NCBI RefSeq assembly: GCF_000949865.1 | Contig: NZ_JWJH01000022.1 | Span: 1-64,000 of the forward strand | Reading direction: 5' to 3' | DNA length: 64,000 nt | Source of the DNA: Rhizobium nepotum 39/7 | GTDB taxonomy: Bacteria > Pseudomonadota > Alphaproteobacteria > Rhizobiales > Rhizobiaceae | Part shown: positions 36,550-44,825 of the stretch, in pieces | How the letters are laid out: every line of letters begins with the position of its first letter | How positions within the stretch are numbered: the first letter of the stretch is position 1 | Made by a program: the position numbers and the translations under genes | The notes under the pieces: generated by a model | What the model saw: the letters and a program-made list of their open reading frames with translations, nothing else | Database searches by the model: none | Told to the model about the DNA's origin: nothing

Positions 36550-36707
36550 TACCCCCCTCTGCCCTGCCGGGCATCTCCCCCCACAAGGGGGAGATCAGCA
36601 AGGCGGACACCCGCCGCTTTATTTTCAAGCGTCGAGATGGCCGGAACATAGCCGCATATCGATCTCCCCCCTTGTGGGGGAGATGCCCGGCAGGGCAGAG
36701 GGGGGTA
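36550..36707. repeat. Paired inverted-repeat element, family A copy 1
   Basis: Arms of 47 bp (36550-36596 and 36661-36707) are near-perfect reverse complements, each beginning or ending with TACCCCCCTCTGCCCTGCCG. The 64-bp spacer contains a hairpin GGCGG-ACAC-CCGCC. The element lies between the hisS stop (36724) and the VOC gene. The same element recurs at 47589-47745. Open frames across it translate to repetitive Pro/Arg-rich peptides and are not genes. Confidence 0.92.
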
Positions 36708-36723
36708 AACGGCGCGCATCACA

Positions 36724-38244
36724 TTACTTGCCTTGCGCCCGCAGCAAATCTTCGGCCTGTGCCTCCAGAATCTCGCGAACCTTCGCCACCAGTTCGGCTT
36801 CGGGTGCGGTGACCTGCGCCACGCGCGCTTCGCGCCAGCTGGCATTGTCCTCAATCTCGCCGGAAAGGCGCTTGCCTTCGATCAGGTCCTTGATCTGCAC
36901 CACGCCTTCGGCGCGCTCGTCACCGCCCTGGATGATGGCGATGGGGGAACCGAGACGGTCGGCATATTTCAGCTGGTTGCCGAATTTCTTCCAGTTGCCC
37001 TGATACATTTCGGCACGGATGCCTTCCGCGCGCAGCGCCTGCGTGAAGCGCTGGTAACGGCCCATGCTCTCCACATCGCCATCCATGACGGTGATCAGAA
37101 CAGGTGCCAGCGGCTTGACCTGACCGAGCTTGCCGAGGTTTTTGAGCGCAGTCATCAGGCGCGAGACGCCGATGGAGAAGCCCGTGGCCGGAACCGGCTG
37201 GCCCATGAAGCGCGAAACGAGACCATCATAACGTCCGCCACCGCCGACCGAGCCGAACACGACCTTTTCGCCCTTTTCATTGGTGACATCGAAGGTCAGC
37301 TCGGCTTCATAGACCGGGCCGGTGTAATATTCGAGGCCACGCACGACGGAGGGATCGATCTTGATGCGTGTCGCATCGTAACCGGCACCCGAGACCAGAG
37401 CGCCGATAATGTTCAGTTCATCAACGCCTTCCGCGCCTTTCGACGTGCCTGCAACCAGTTTTGCAAGATCATCGGCGCTTTCCGCATAATCCTTGATGCC
37501 GACGAAAAACAGAACCTTTTCGATCTGCTCGTCGCCGAGACCCGCGCCCTTGGTGAAGTCGCCGGACTCATCCTTACGGCCGGGACCGAGCAGCAGTCTC
37601 ACGCCTTCCGGACCGAACTTGTCGAGCTTGTCGATGGCGCGCAGCACGTTCAGGCGACGACCGGCATTCTCCTCGCCGCCCAGGCCGATGGCTTCCATGA
37701 CGCCATCGAGCACTTTGCGGTTGTTGACACGGATGACGTAGTCGCCGCGCTGAATACCCAGTGCTTCTAGCGTATCGGCCATCATCATGCACATTTCGGC
37801 ATCGGCCTGCACGCCAGCAGCACCGACCGTATCGGCATCGAACTGCATGAATTGGCGGAAGCGGCCGGGGCCAGGCTTTTCGTTGCGGAAGACGTAACCG
37901 GCGCGATAGGTGCGGTATGGCAGCTGGATTTCGTTGAAGTTTTCCGCGACGTGGCGGGCGAGCGGCGCGGTCAGATCGTAACGCAGGCTCATCCACTGAT
38001 CGTCGTCGTCCTGCAACGAAAACACGCCCTCGTTCGGGCGGTCGCTGTCGGGCAGGAACTTGCCAAGCGCATCGGTATATTCGAACAGCGGTGTCTCGAT
38101 GGGGTCGAAACCGTAAAGTTCGTAGACCTTGCGGATCTTGTCAATCATCTCATTCACGGCATGGATATCGGCAGCCGAACGGTCCACGAAGCCGCGCGGC
38201 AGGCGGGCTTTCAGTTTCTGAGGCTTTTTCTGCTTTTCGCTCAT
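36724..38244 (-). CDS. hisS: Histidyl-tRNA synthetase
   Basis: 506 aa class II synthetase. [21 protein letters not shown] at the N-terminus (first part [10 protein letters not shown]), [35 protein letters not shown] (motif 2), [30 protein letters not shown] and [12 protein letters not shown] (motif 3). The length and insertions fit the alphaproteobacterial HisRS type, which lacks the usual G-1-recognition residues of other bacteria. ATG 38244. hisS-hisZ-hisG order is the common alphaproteobacterial arrangement, here interrupted by the repeat and a VOC gene. Confidence 0.97.
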   Translation of the reverse strand: MSEKQKKPQKLKARLPRGFVDRSAADIHAVNEMIDKIRKVYELYGFDPIETPLFEYTDALGKFLPDSDRPNEGVFSLQDDDDQWMSLRYDLTAPLARHVAENFNEIQLPYRTYRAGYVFRNEKPGPGRFRQFMQFDADTVGAAGVQADAEMCMMMADTLEALGIQRGDYVIRVNNRKVLDGVMEAIGLGGEENAGRRLNVLRAIDKLDKFGPEGVRLLLGPGRKDESGDFTKGAGLGDEQIEKVLFFVGIKDYAESADDLAKLVAGTSKGAEGVDELNIIGALVSGAGYDATRIKIDPSVVRGLEYYTGPVYEAELTFDVTNEKGEKVVFGSVGGGGRYDGLVSRFMGQPVPATGFSIGVSRLMTALKNLGKLGQVKPLAPVLITVMDGDVESMGRYQRFTQALRAEGIRAEMYQGNWKKFGNQLKYADRLGSPIAIIQGGDERAEGVVQIKDLIEGKRLSGEIEDNASWREARVAQVTAPEAELVAKVREILEAQAEDLLRAQGK

Positions 38245-38357
38245 GATGCCGATCCGATATTTTCCTGAAATTATGCCGGTGTATTAGAGGATGAAGCCCG
38301 GTGCGGCAAGCCGCAAAGGCTCCGGTTCTGCTGGCCCCGCAAGGCGAGTGGTGTTAT

Positions 38358-38377
38358 ATGGGATGCATGTATCCCAT
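38358..38377. promoter_or_regulatory. Candidate toxin-antitoxin operator
   Basis: ATGGGAT-N6-ATCCCAT, a perfect 7+7 palindrome 23 bp before the antitoxin start and overlapping a probable promoter (GTTATATGG). Ribbon-helix-helix antitoxins bind such sites to autorepress. Confidence 0.65.
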
Positions 38378-38400
38378 TTCGGCTTGGAAAGGACGAGACC

Positions 38401-38634
38401 ATGAGCAAACAGACGGCCATTCGCCTGCCGGACGAGACCTATGAACGGCTGAAAGCGCTTTCCGAGCGCACCGGCCGCACATCCGCTTTTTACATCCGCG
38501 AGGCAATCGAGAAACATATCGAGGATATGGAAGATCTTTATCTCGCCGAAGAGGCGACGCGGCGGCGTATCGCGAACAAAGAGCGCACCTATACTCTGGA
38601 AGAAGTGATGCGCGATCTTGACCTGGAAAATTGA
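38401..38634 (+). CDS. RelB/CopG-type antitoxin (ribbon-helix-helix)
   Basis: 77 aa. QTAIRLPDETYERLKALSE is a ribbon-helix-helix DNA-binding start, then GRTSAFYIREAIEKHIEDMEDLYLAEEA, the usual RelB/StbD-like second helix, and a short C-terminal toxin-binding tail. It should neutralise the downstream RelE-type toxin and repress its own promoter through the palindrome at 38358-38377. ATG 38401 with AAAGGA upstream. The reading frame overlaps the toxin gene by 17 nt. Confidence 0.88.
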   Translation: MSKQTAIRLPDETYERLKALSERTGRTSAFYIREAIEKHIEDMEDLYLAEEATRRRIANKERTYTLEEVMRDLDLEN

Positions 38635-38887
38635 ATTCCAGCACCGCGCCCTCAAGCAACTGGAAAAACTGACGAAGAGCGAGGCTAATCGTATCGTTTC
38701 TTTTCTCGCGGACCGGATCGTCCAAGACGACAATCCCCGCAGGACCGGCGCCGCCCTGCAAGGCTCCGAACTCGGCAGTTTCTGGCGCTACCGTGTCGGC
38801 GATTACCGTATCATCTGCGATATACAGGACCACAAGCTTGTCGTGCTGGTGGTCGAAATCGGCCATCGTCGCGATATTTACCGTTAG
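38618..38887 (+). CDS. RelE/ParE-family toxin
   Basis: 89 aa. WKIEFQHRALKQLEKL, NPRRTGAALQGSELGSFWRYRVGDYRIICDIQD (cut: FWRYRVGDYRIICDI) and VVEIGHRRDIYR give the small alpha/beta RelE fold. RelE-type toxins cut mRNA in the ribosomal A site; the conserved basic residues (Arg/Lys in RYRVGDYRI and HRRDIYR) are present, so it looks intact. Overlaps the antitoxin by 17 nt. The following methyltransferase-like gene starts only 6 bp after its stop. Confidence 0.88.
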   Translation: MTWKIEFQHRALKQLEKLTKSEANRIVSFLADRIVQDDNPRRTGAALQGSELGSFWRYRVGDYRIICDIQDHKLVVLVVEIGHRRDIYR

Positions 38888-38893
38888 GCACCC

Positions 38894-39658
38894 ATGATCC
38901 CCGAAGCCCTGCAATATGCCGCCACCCAGGCGGTGACGCCGAAGCCTTTTCGGCTGCATATCCGCTATTCCGTGAACCTCTGGGCGCGCGCCAACCGCTG
39001 CGCCAGGGCATGGGCGGAGCATGAGAACAACAGCCGGCAATTCGTACTGCAATCGGCAAGAAAGCTGAAACAGAGGCGAACGGCGGTGGTGCTGGGGTCC
39101 GGCCTGCTGCGCGACGTGCCCTATGGCGCACTGGTGGCGATGTTCGACACAGTCGTCTTGGTCGATCTGGTGCACCTTGCCAGCGTGCAGGCCAAGCTGC
39201 GCTTCAATTCCAAAAAGAATGTGCGCATTGCCCACCGCGACCTCTCCGGTTTCGACGAAATCCTCGCCGGGAAAGAACCGGAGCCGCTCGAGTTCCTGCG
39301 GCGGGTGCCCTATCTCGATTTCGTCGTCTCGGCCAATCTCCTGTCGCAGATCGGCACCGGCGCGCGGCATCGACTGGAACGGGAGAAAATTGCAGGCGCG
39401 CCGGAGGACCTTCTGCCGAGGCTCATTCAGACCCATCTGGACGCGTTGACCAGCCTTCCCTGCAAGGTGTGCCTCGTGACGGACACATCCTTCGATGTCA
39501 TCGGCAAGGACCGCAGCGTACACCAGCACGAGGACTTGCTGCATGGCGTCGGTATTTCCGCGCCCGCCGCCTCCTGGGAATGGCCGCTTGCCCCGTTTGG
39601 GGAAGAAAGCAGGGATTATCGCATCGTTCATCACGTCGTTGCCCGTGAATTGACGTGA
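38894..39658 (+). CDS. Methyltransferase-like hypothetical protein
   Basis: 254 aa. TAVVLGSGLLRDVPYGAL (motif I-like), FDTVVLVDLVHLASVQ (acidic end of beta-2), NVRIAHRDLSGFD and LDFVVSANLLSQIG (motif IV-like) give the order of a class I SAM-methyltransferase Rossmann fold. I cannot name a substrate, and the classic GxGxG is reduced to GSG. ATG 38894 comes 6 bp after the toxin stop, so the gene may be read with the toxin-antitoxin pair. No membrane segment. Confidence 0.65.
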   Translation: MIPEALQYAATQAVTPKPFRLHIRYSVNLWARANRCARAWAEHENNSRQFVLQSARKLKQRRTAVVLGSGLLRDVPYGALVAMFDTVVLVDLVHLASVQAKLRFNSKKNVRIAHRDLSGFDEILAGKEPEPLEFLRRVPYLDFVVSANLLSQIGTGARHRLEREKIAGAPEDLLPRLIQTHLDALTSLPCKVCLVTDTSFDVIGKDRSVHQHEDLLHGVGISAPAASWEWPLAPFGEESRDYRIVHHVVARELT

Positions 39659-39710
39659 TCGTCCCTGCTGCCCGCGCAGTCGGTCAGACGATGCCGGACC
39701 GCTTTCGGGC

Positions 39711-40628
39711 CTACAAGCCGGCGAGACCGGCCTTGTAATCCTCCGAGGCGGCGCGGCTGAGACGCTCCAGTTCCATCGCCGCGCGGCTGGTGTGGCGTTC
39801 CTTGTGGCGCAACAGGGCGAAGTTACGGGCGGGCAGATCGATGCCTGAGCGGACCAGCAATCCCTGCCGCAGGAAGAGGGACGCGACGGAGGCCGAGACC
39901 GCCGTCGCCGCTCCGCCCGAACGCGCCGCCATCACCACCGCCTCGTTGGAGGGCAGTTCCAGCATGACGGAAAGATCGGCCGGATCGACACCCATCTGCC
40001 GCACCGCCGCCTCGAAAGCGGAACGGGTGCCGGAGCCCTGCTCGCGCAAAACCCAGGATGTTCCGTAGAGCATATCGAGAGCAGTCAGATAACGGCCATC
40101 GGCGAAAGGATGGGCCGACCCGGTGACGACCAGAAGCTTGTCGGATACCACGGGTTGCACCATCAGCGCGGGTTCGTCTATCCTGCCTTCGATGAAACCG
40201 ACCTCCGCCAGGCCGTCGAGCACGGCCTGCGTCACCGTTTTCGTATTGCCGATATCGAGCTTCACCGTGACGCCCGGATAGAGCTTCTTGAACTGCATCA
40301 GGATCGGCGGCAACCAGTAACTCGCTATCGTCTGGCTGGCGCAAACGGTGATTTCGCCGCGCGTCAGGCCGCCCATCTCCGACAGGATAAGTTCCGCACT
40401 TCTGACGCGCGCCAGCGTCGCCTTCGCTTCCCCCAGAAATACCCGCCCGCTTTCGGTTAGTTCGATATTGCGGCCGACGCGATGAAAAAGCTCGACATTA
40501 TAAAAGGCCTCGAGGTTCTTGATAGCGGAACTGACCGCCGAGGCGGTCAGACCGATCGCCTGCGCGGCCCTGGTCAGATGCTCGCGTTCGGCGACGGCGA
40601 TGAAGATGCGCAACTGTTCGAAGGTCAT
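39711..40628 (-). CDS. LysR-family regulator (YeiE/CysB-like group)
   Basis: 305 aa. N-terminal winged helix LRIFIAVAEREHLTRAAQ and SAVSSAIKNLEAFYNVELF, followed by a type-2 periplasmic-like effector domain (ITVCASQTIASYWLPPIL). It diverges from yeiH over a 57-bp gap dominated by an AT-rich palindrome, the usual layout for a LysR regulator controlling its neighbour. YeiE regulates yeiH in enterobacteria and senses sulfite; the same is inferred here. Confidence 0.87.
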   Translation of the reverse strand: MTFEQLRIFIAVAEREHLTRAAQAIGLTASAVSSAIKNLEAFYNVELFHRVGRNIELTESGRVFLGEAKATLARVRSAELILSEMGGLTRGEITVCASQTIASYWLPPILMQFKKLYPGVTVKLDIGNTKTVTQAVLDGLAEVGFIEGRIDEPALMVQPVVSDKLLVVTGSAHPFADGRYLTALDMLYGTSWVLREQGSGTRSAFEAAVRQMGVDPADLSVMLELPSNEAVVMAARSGGAATAVSASVASLFLRQGLLVRSGIDLPARNFALLRHKERHTSRAAMELERLSRAASEDYKAGLAGL

Positions 40629-40645
40629 GGCATTCCGTTCGATTT

Positions 40646-40676
40646 TATCGAATAATATATGCCATATTATTTGATA
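40646..40676. promoter_or_regulatory. Candidate LysR operator
   Basis: TATCGAATAATAT-N5-ATATTATTTGATA, a 13+13 inverted repeat with one mismatch, AT-rich, between the divergent LysR and yeiH genes. Its right edge is 10 bp before the yeiH ATG. Confidence 0.7.
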
Positions 40677-40685
40677 GAATAAAAC

Positions 40686-41753
40686 ATGTCGCTACGGCAT
40701 TGTCTGGCCATGGCACAGCATCGCACTCTCACCCACCCCTTTCAGTTTTCCCTGCGCTGGTTCACCTCGCTTCTGCCGGGCATTCTGCTCTGCGCGGCGG
40801 TCAGCTGCGCGGCTATTCTGGCGGAGCGTTTTCAGGTGCGGTTTGCGGGGCACGCATGGCTTGGTGATCTCGTGCTTGCCATTCTGATCGGGACGTTTGT
40901 CCGTTCGCTGGTGTCGCTGCCGGCGGTCGCTTCGGCCGGTATCAAGTTCAGCGCCAAGACGTTGCTTGAGATCGCGGTGGCGCTTCTCGGCGCATCCTTG
41001 AGCCTTGCCATCCTGAAAGGTGCCGGCGGCCTGCTGATCGGTGGTATTGCGGTGATCGTCGCGCTGTCGCTGATCGTCAGCTATGCTGCCGGGCGAATGC
41101 TGGGATTGCCGCCGAAACTCGCGACGCTGATTGCCTGCGGCAATTCCATCTGCGGCAATTCCGCCATCGCGGCGGCTGCACCCGCCATCGGTGCCAAGCC
41201 GGAAGATGTCGCCGCCTCGATCGCTTTCACGGCAGTCCTTGGTGTCGTCGCCGTTTTGCTGATGCCGTTCCTGCCGCAGCTTCTCGGTCTCGACGCCACT
41301 CAATATGGCATCTTTGCGGGCCTGACGGTCTATGCGGTGCCGCAGGTGCTGGCCGCCACCGCGCCGCTCGGCGCAGTCGCAGTGCAGACCGGCACAATCG
41401 TCAAGCTCATCCGCGTCCTGATGCTGGGGCCGGTCATCGCCGCCCTTTCCGTCATCCACGGTCAGTCCGGCACGCAACGCCTGAAGCTACAGCAGATGGT
41501 GCCATGGTTCATCATCTGCTTCGTGCTGATGATCATGGCCCGGTCCTTCGGGCTCATTCCCGAAGCTTTGCTCGCCCCCGTCGCCTCGCTCTCCAACATC
41601 CTCACCATCATGTCGATGGCGGCACTTGGTCTCTCGGTCGATATTCGCAGCCTTCGCCATGCCGGCGGCAAGGTCATCGTCGCCGCCAGCCTCTCGCTCG
41701 TGCTGCTTGGAATTTTGAGCTTCGGTCTGATCGTGTTGACGCAGACGGCCTGA
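40686..41753 (+). CDS. YeiH-family putative sulfate exporter
   Basis: 355 aa inner-membrane protein with about 10 hydrophobic segments. Family signatures: FAGHAWLGDLVLAILIGTF, GIKFSAKTLLEIAVALLGASLS (cut: AKTLLEIAVALLGASLS) and the conserved ACGNSICGNSAIAAAAPAI (about 155-173). The UPF0324/YeiH group is annotated as a putative sulfate or sulfite exporter; no direct proof of substrate is seen. Start 40686 lies close to the operator; MAQHRT at 40710 is an alternative. Convergent with the secreted-protein gene, 15 bp apart. Confidence 0.85.
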   Translation: MSLRHCLAMAQHRTLTHPFQFSLRWFTSLLPGILLCAAVSCAAILAERFQVRFAGHAWLGDLVLAILIGTFVRSLVSLPAVASAGIKFSAKTLLEIAVALLGASLSLAILKGAGGLLIGGIAVIVALSLIVSYAAGRMLGLPPKLATLIACGNSICGNSAIAAAAPAIGAKPEDVAASIAFTAVLGVVAVLLMPFLPQLLGLDATQYGIFAGLTVYAVPQVLAATAPLGAVAVQTGTIVKLIRVLMLGPVIAALSVIHGQSGTQRLKLQQMVPWFIICFVLMIMARSFGLIPEALLAPVASLSNILTIMSMAALGLSVDIRSLRHAGGKVIVAASLSLVLLGILSFGLIVLTQTA

Positions 41754-41768
41754 AGATACGCCGGGGCG

Positions 41769-42212
41769 TTATTTTCCGGTGCTGACCGTCAGGATATAAT
41801 GCGCGCCCAGCCCGCGGCGCGGTGATCCCAGGATAAGCGTCGGACGGATCAGCCATTCCGTATCCGTCTTCGGCGTCAGCGTCGCTATCTTACCTCCGGA
41901 ATCGCTGAAGAAGATAGCATCCTCATTCGGCGTCGAAAAATCGAAGATCGCCATCAGCACGAATTCGCTGGAGGAGGCAAGCTCGACCTTCATCGTCTGT
42001 CCGGCCTTGACCTTCAGGCGGTAGACATCGCCGCGCCCGCGCCGCGTCCAGCCATCGAGCTTCAGCGGCCCGGTGGGCGGCAGGCCGACTTCCTTAAGCC
42101 TCTCGCCGTCATCCAGCCAGATGCCGTCGACATTGCGGCTTTCCGCGAAGGATTGATGCGGCACGGCCGCCACGGCCATGGTAAGAGCCAGTAGAAGGGA
42201 CGTTACCTTCAT
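41769..42212 (-). CDS. Small secreted hypothetical protein
   Basis: 147 aa. KVTSLLLALTMAVAAVPHQSFA is a Sec signal peptide (cleavage after SFA, about residue 23). The mature part (DDGERLKEVGLPPTGP, DVYRLKVKAGQTMKVELAS, FDFSTPNEDAIFFSD) reads as a beta-sandwich, like bacterial pre-peptidase C-terminal-type modules, but I do not name a family. Start 42212 overlaps the tag stop by 4 nt (ATGA), so the two are coupled. Confidence 0.75.
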   Translation of the reverse strand: MKVTSLLLALTMAVAAVPHQSFAESRNVDGIWLDDGERLKEVGLPPTGPLKLDGWTRRGRGDVYRLKVKAGQTMKVELASSSEFVLMAIFDFSTPNEDAIFFSDSGGKIATLTPKTDTEWLIRPTLILGSPRRGLGAHYILTVSTGK

Positions 42213-42838
42213 GGACGTACGAACTCCCGCCGCATGGCCTCTATCGGCTGGCGGCAATGACAACCTTCGATATGATCGTTGACCATACCCATGGCCTGCA
42301 TGAATGCATAGACGGTCGTCGGGCCGACGAAGCTCCAGCCGCGTTTCTTCAAATCCTTGGAAAGACGAATGGACGCGGCGCTGGTGGGGTTGGCCCTTAA
42401 CGTCGCATAGTCCAGCTTTTGCGGCCTTTCTACGGCGGCGGGCTCGAAACTCCAGAAATAACGGGCGAGAGAACCGAATTCGTGCCGCAGCTCCAGGGCG
42501 CGGCGAGCATTGTTGATCGTTGAAACGATCTTGCCGCGATGACGGATAATGCCCTTGTCCGCAACGCAGCGCTCTATCTCGGCTTCCCCGAACTCCGCCA
42601 CTTTTTCGAACTCGAAATTGGCGAAGGCAAGACGGAACGCCTCGCGCTTGCGCAGAACCGTCAGCCAGGACAAGCCGGACTGAAACCCTTCCAGACAGAT
42701 CTTTTCGAACAGGCGGCGATCGTCGGTGACGGGGTAACCCCATTCCTCATCGTGGTAACGGCTGTAGTCCTCCAGCCCCTGCTGCCAGAAACACCGCACA
42801 CGGCCATCCGCGCCCGTTTCAAGTCCCGCTTCGTTCAT
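42209..42838 (-). CDS. tag: DNA-3-methyladenine glycosylase I
   Basis: 209 aa base-excision enzyme that removes 3-methyladenine from DNA. RCFWQQGLEDYSRYHDEEWG with the N-terminal zinc Cys (cut: YHDEEWGYPV), FEKICLEGFQSGLSW, RHRGKIVSTINNA, KKRGWSFVGPTTVYAFMQA and the zinc-ligand tail VNDHIEGCHCR. ATG 42838. Coupled to the secreted-protein gene downstream by a 4-nt overlap. Confidence 0.95.
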   Translation of the reverse strand: MNEAGLETGADGRVRCFWQQGLEDYSRYHDEEWGYPVTDDRRLFEKICLEGFQSGLSWLTVLRKREAFRLAFANFEFEKVAEFGEAEIERCVADKGIIRHRGKIVSTINNARRALELRHEFGSLARYFWSFEPAAVERPQKLDYATLRANPTSAASIRLSKDLKKRGWSFVGPTTVYAFMQAMGMVNDHIEGCHCRQPIEAMRREFVRP

Positions 42839-43074
42839 TCCGCAACAACCCTTTTCCGCTCCCGCAAATCACCGGCGCGGCCTGGCACTTACCACTCATT
42901 CACCACGTTTCAAAACCGGGCGCTAACCCTAAATGCAGGTTGCGCTAATGAAGCGCTTTTTAATGAACAGCCATTTACGATTCACTTGCGTCAAGGTGCG
43001 AACGTGTCCGGCAAGGCGGGTGAATGATCCCGCGATTGCTATTGTTGCGACATCCCGCAGAGAGAGTCCACCCG

Positions 43075-43851
43075 ATGACGATGAAGTCCGTTTTTCTGGC
43101 GCTGAGCCTCGTTTCCACCCTCGCCGCCCCGGCCGCCATGGCCAATGAGCGTTATCGCGAGCGCCCGCCCGTCGTCGTCAGCCCGGATCTTTCCGCTCCT
43201 TGGGTCACGCAGCTCGGTGGACGCGGCAATGTGCGGCCTGTGGTTTATCCACGCGCACCTGCTGCACGCCAACCGTTTTTCCAGCAGCGCCAGGCCGCCA
43301 TGCCGCAACGTCCCAGCTCCGGCGTCACCTCGCAGCGCCCGGCACGGGTGCAGAACGCCGCCGTGCGTCCGAACGCGCCGGTGCGCAGGCAGATCGCCCC
43401 ACAGTTCCTGCCCCAGATCGTGAGCTACCAGACCACTCAACAACCCGGCACGATCGTCATCGACACGCCGAACCGCTTCCTCTACCTCGTTATGGCCGAT
43501 GGCAAGGCGCGGCGCTACGGCGTCGGCGTCGGCAAGCCCGGTTTCGAATGGGCCGGGACGCACAAGGTGACCCGCAAGGCGGAATGGCCAAGCTGGACCC
43601 CGCCGAAGGAGATGATCAGCCGCGAAGCGACGAAGGGGCATTACCTTCCGGCCTTCATGGAGGGCGGTCCCGCCAACCCGATGGGTGCGCGCGCCATGTA
43701 TCTCGGCTCCACGCTTTACCGCATCCACGGCACCAACCAGCCCTGGACGATCGGCAGCAACAATTCGTCCGGCTGCATCCGCATGCGCAACGAGGATGTC
43801 ACTGATCTTTACGAGCGCGTAATCGTCGGAACGACAGTCATTGTGATATGA
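43075..43851 (+). CDS. L,D-transpeptidase (YkuD domain)
   Basis: 258 aa. MKSVFLALSLVSTLAAPAAMA is a signal peptide (split here as SLVSTLAAPAAMA, cleavage about residue 23). A Pro/Arg/Gln-rich linker (about 45-115) follows. The YkuD catalytic domain has TIVIDTPNRFLYLV, the HGTNQPW histidine (about 218) and SSGCIRMRNEDV with catalytic Cys (about 233). It forms 3-3 cross-links in peptidoglycan or attaches proteins to it in the periplasm. Start 43075 (MTMKSV) or 43081 (MKSV). Confidence 0.93.
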   Translation: MTMKSVFLALSLVSTLAAPAAMANERYRERPPVVVSPDLSAPWVTQLGGRGNVRPVVYPRAPAARQPFFQQRQAAMPQRPSSGVTSQRPARVQNAAVRPNAPVRRQIAPQFLPQIVSYQTTQQPGTIVIDTPNRFLYLVMADGKARRYGVGVGKPGFEWAGTHKVTRKAEWPSWTPPKEMISREATKGHYLPAFMEGGPANPMGARAMYLGSTLYRIHGTNQPWTIGSNNSSGCIRMRNEDVTDLYERVIVGTTVIVI

Positions 43852-43905
43852 CGGCAACGGTGCCGGTAATACGCTGGCTCCTGGTCGGCGTGGCTGCGCA
43901 TCGCG

Positions 43906-43934
43906 CTTGAATTGTTGTCCCAGGGCGATACAAT
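43906..43934 (+). promoter_or_regulatory. Housekeeping-type promoter
   Basis: CTTGAA (43906-43911) and TACAAT (43929-43934) with 17-bp spacing, close to the sigma-70-type consensus used in rhizobia. Transcription would start near 43941. Confidence 0.65.
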
Positions 43935-43940
43935 CGTTGC

Positions 43941-44046
43941 TAGATTGATTGACGAGACTTGGCGGGGGACGCCAGGCGCCGGACCTCTCTCAGGGGGATG
44001 ATGGAACGGCCTTGAAACGGGTGGTCAAACGACCGCCCGTTTTTCG
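43941..44046 (+). ncRNA. Candidate small RNA (about 105 nt) or attenuated leader
   Basis: From the predicted start after the promoter above to a strong intrinsic terminator. No coding frame with a plausible start fits. Predicted hairpins: GGCG-GGGGA-CGCC near 43965-43977 and CCTCT/AGGGG near 43984-43996. A CTCTCTCAGGGGGATG stretch in the middle is single-stranded or loop-like and could be a seed. It ends 47 bp before the barrel-protein gene, so it could also be that gene's leader with attenuation. Evidence is promoter plus terminator only. Confidence 0.5.
44016..44046 (+). terminator. Intrinsic terminator of the candidate RNA
   Basis: AACGGGTGGTC-AAAC-GACCGCCCGTT, an 11-bp stem with one T-G pair and tetraloop, followed by TTTCGTTTC. 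Confidence 0.9.
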
Positions 44047-44092
44047 TTTCTGTCATTCAAATGTTACCGAAAAACGGTTTGGTGCATTTCAG

Positions 44093-44773
44093 ATGTCAAT
44101 CTGGATTCTCCCCATGCCGCGCCACGCCTCATTTCTCTGCGCCCTGTTGTTCAGCAGCATTTCCCTCTCAACCGCCATGGCGGGAGAATTTGAAATTTCC
44201 GGTTACGGCGGCTGGCAGAGCGCGCCACACAGCGACGTGACGGTTTCGGACGGGCCGGACTTCCGGGCCGGGTGGGAAGGCAAGTCGTTTTCCAGCCCGC
44301 CCTATTGGGGGGTGCGCGGCACCTACTGGTTCGAGGAAGGCCAACTCAACAATTTCGGCCTCTCGCTCGATTTCACACATGACAAGGTCTATGCCGACGA
44401 TCAGACGCTTGCCCGCTCCGGCTGGTCGCATTTCGAATTCACCGATGGCCTGAACCTCTTGACGCTGAACGCGCTCTACCGCTTCCCGCTGGAGACATGG
44501 CCAGTGACGCCCTATGTCGGCGCGGGCATCGGCATCAACGTGCCGCATGTGGAAGTGACCCGCCCTTCGGGTAAAACCTTCGAATACCAACTCGGCGGCG
44601 CAACCCTGCAGGCACAGGCCGGCCTCAGCTACCGCATCACCGACAACTGGTCGACCTTCGTGGAATATAAGGGCACCTATTCCTTTATCGACGTGGATAT
44701 CGACAATGGCGGCAAGCTCAAGACCGATATCATGACCAATGCAGTGAATTTCGGCGTGGCCTACAAGTTCTAA
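44093..44773 (+). CDS. Outer-membrane beta-barrel protein (lipid A oxidase-like)
   Basis: 226 aa. The N-terminus (PRHASFLCALLFSSISLS, AMA cleavage) is a signal peptide. The mature protein starts EFEISGYGGWQSAPHSDV and consists of amphipathic strands (GVRGTYWFEEG, FGLSLDFTHDKVY, YRFPLETWPVTPYVGAGIG, AQAGLSYRITDNW) and ends on an aromatic C-terminal residue (VAYKF), as outer-membrane barrels do. The EISGYGGWQSAPHS start matches my memory of rhizobial LpxQ-type lipid A oxidases, but the enzyme function is unproven. Start 44093 or ATG 44114 (MPRHASF). Confidence 0.75.
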   Translation: MSIWILPMPRHASFLCALLFSSISLSTAMAGEFEISGYGGWQSAPHSDVTVSDGPDFRAGWEGKSFSSPPYWGVRGTYWFEEGQLNNFGLSLDFTHDKVYADDQTLARSGWSHFEFTDGLNLLTLNALYRFPLETWPVTPYVGAGIGINVPHVEVTRPSGKTFEYQLGGATLQAQAGLSYRITDNWSTFVEYKGTYSFIDVDIDNGGKLKTDIMTNAVNFGVAYKF

Positions 44774-44825
44774 GGCTGGCCTTGAAATAGAGGGGCTTTC
44801 CGGCAGCTGCCAAGGCATCCTCAAA

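Noticed and set aside
36450-36854. 134-codon minus-strand frame across the repeat and hisS 3' end
   Set aside because: Its product is the repeat translated plus the hisS shadow frame.
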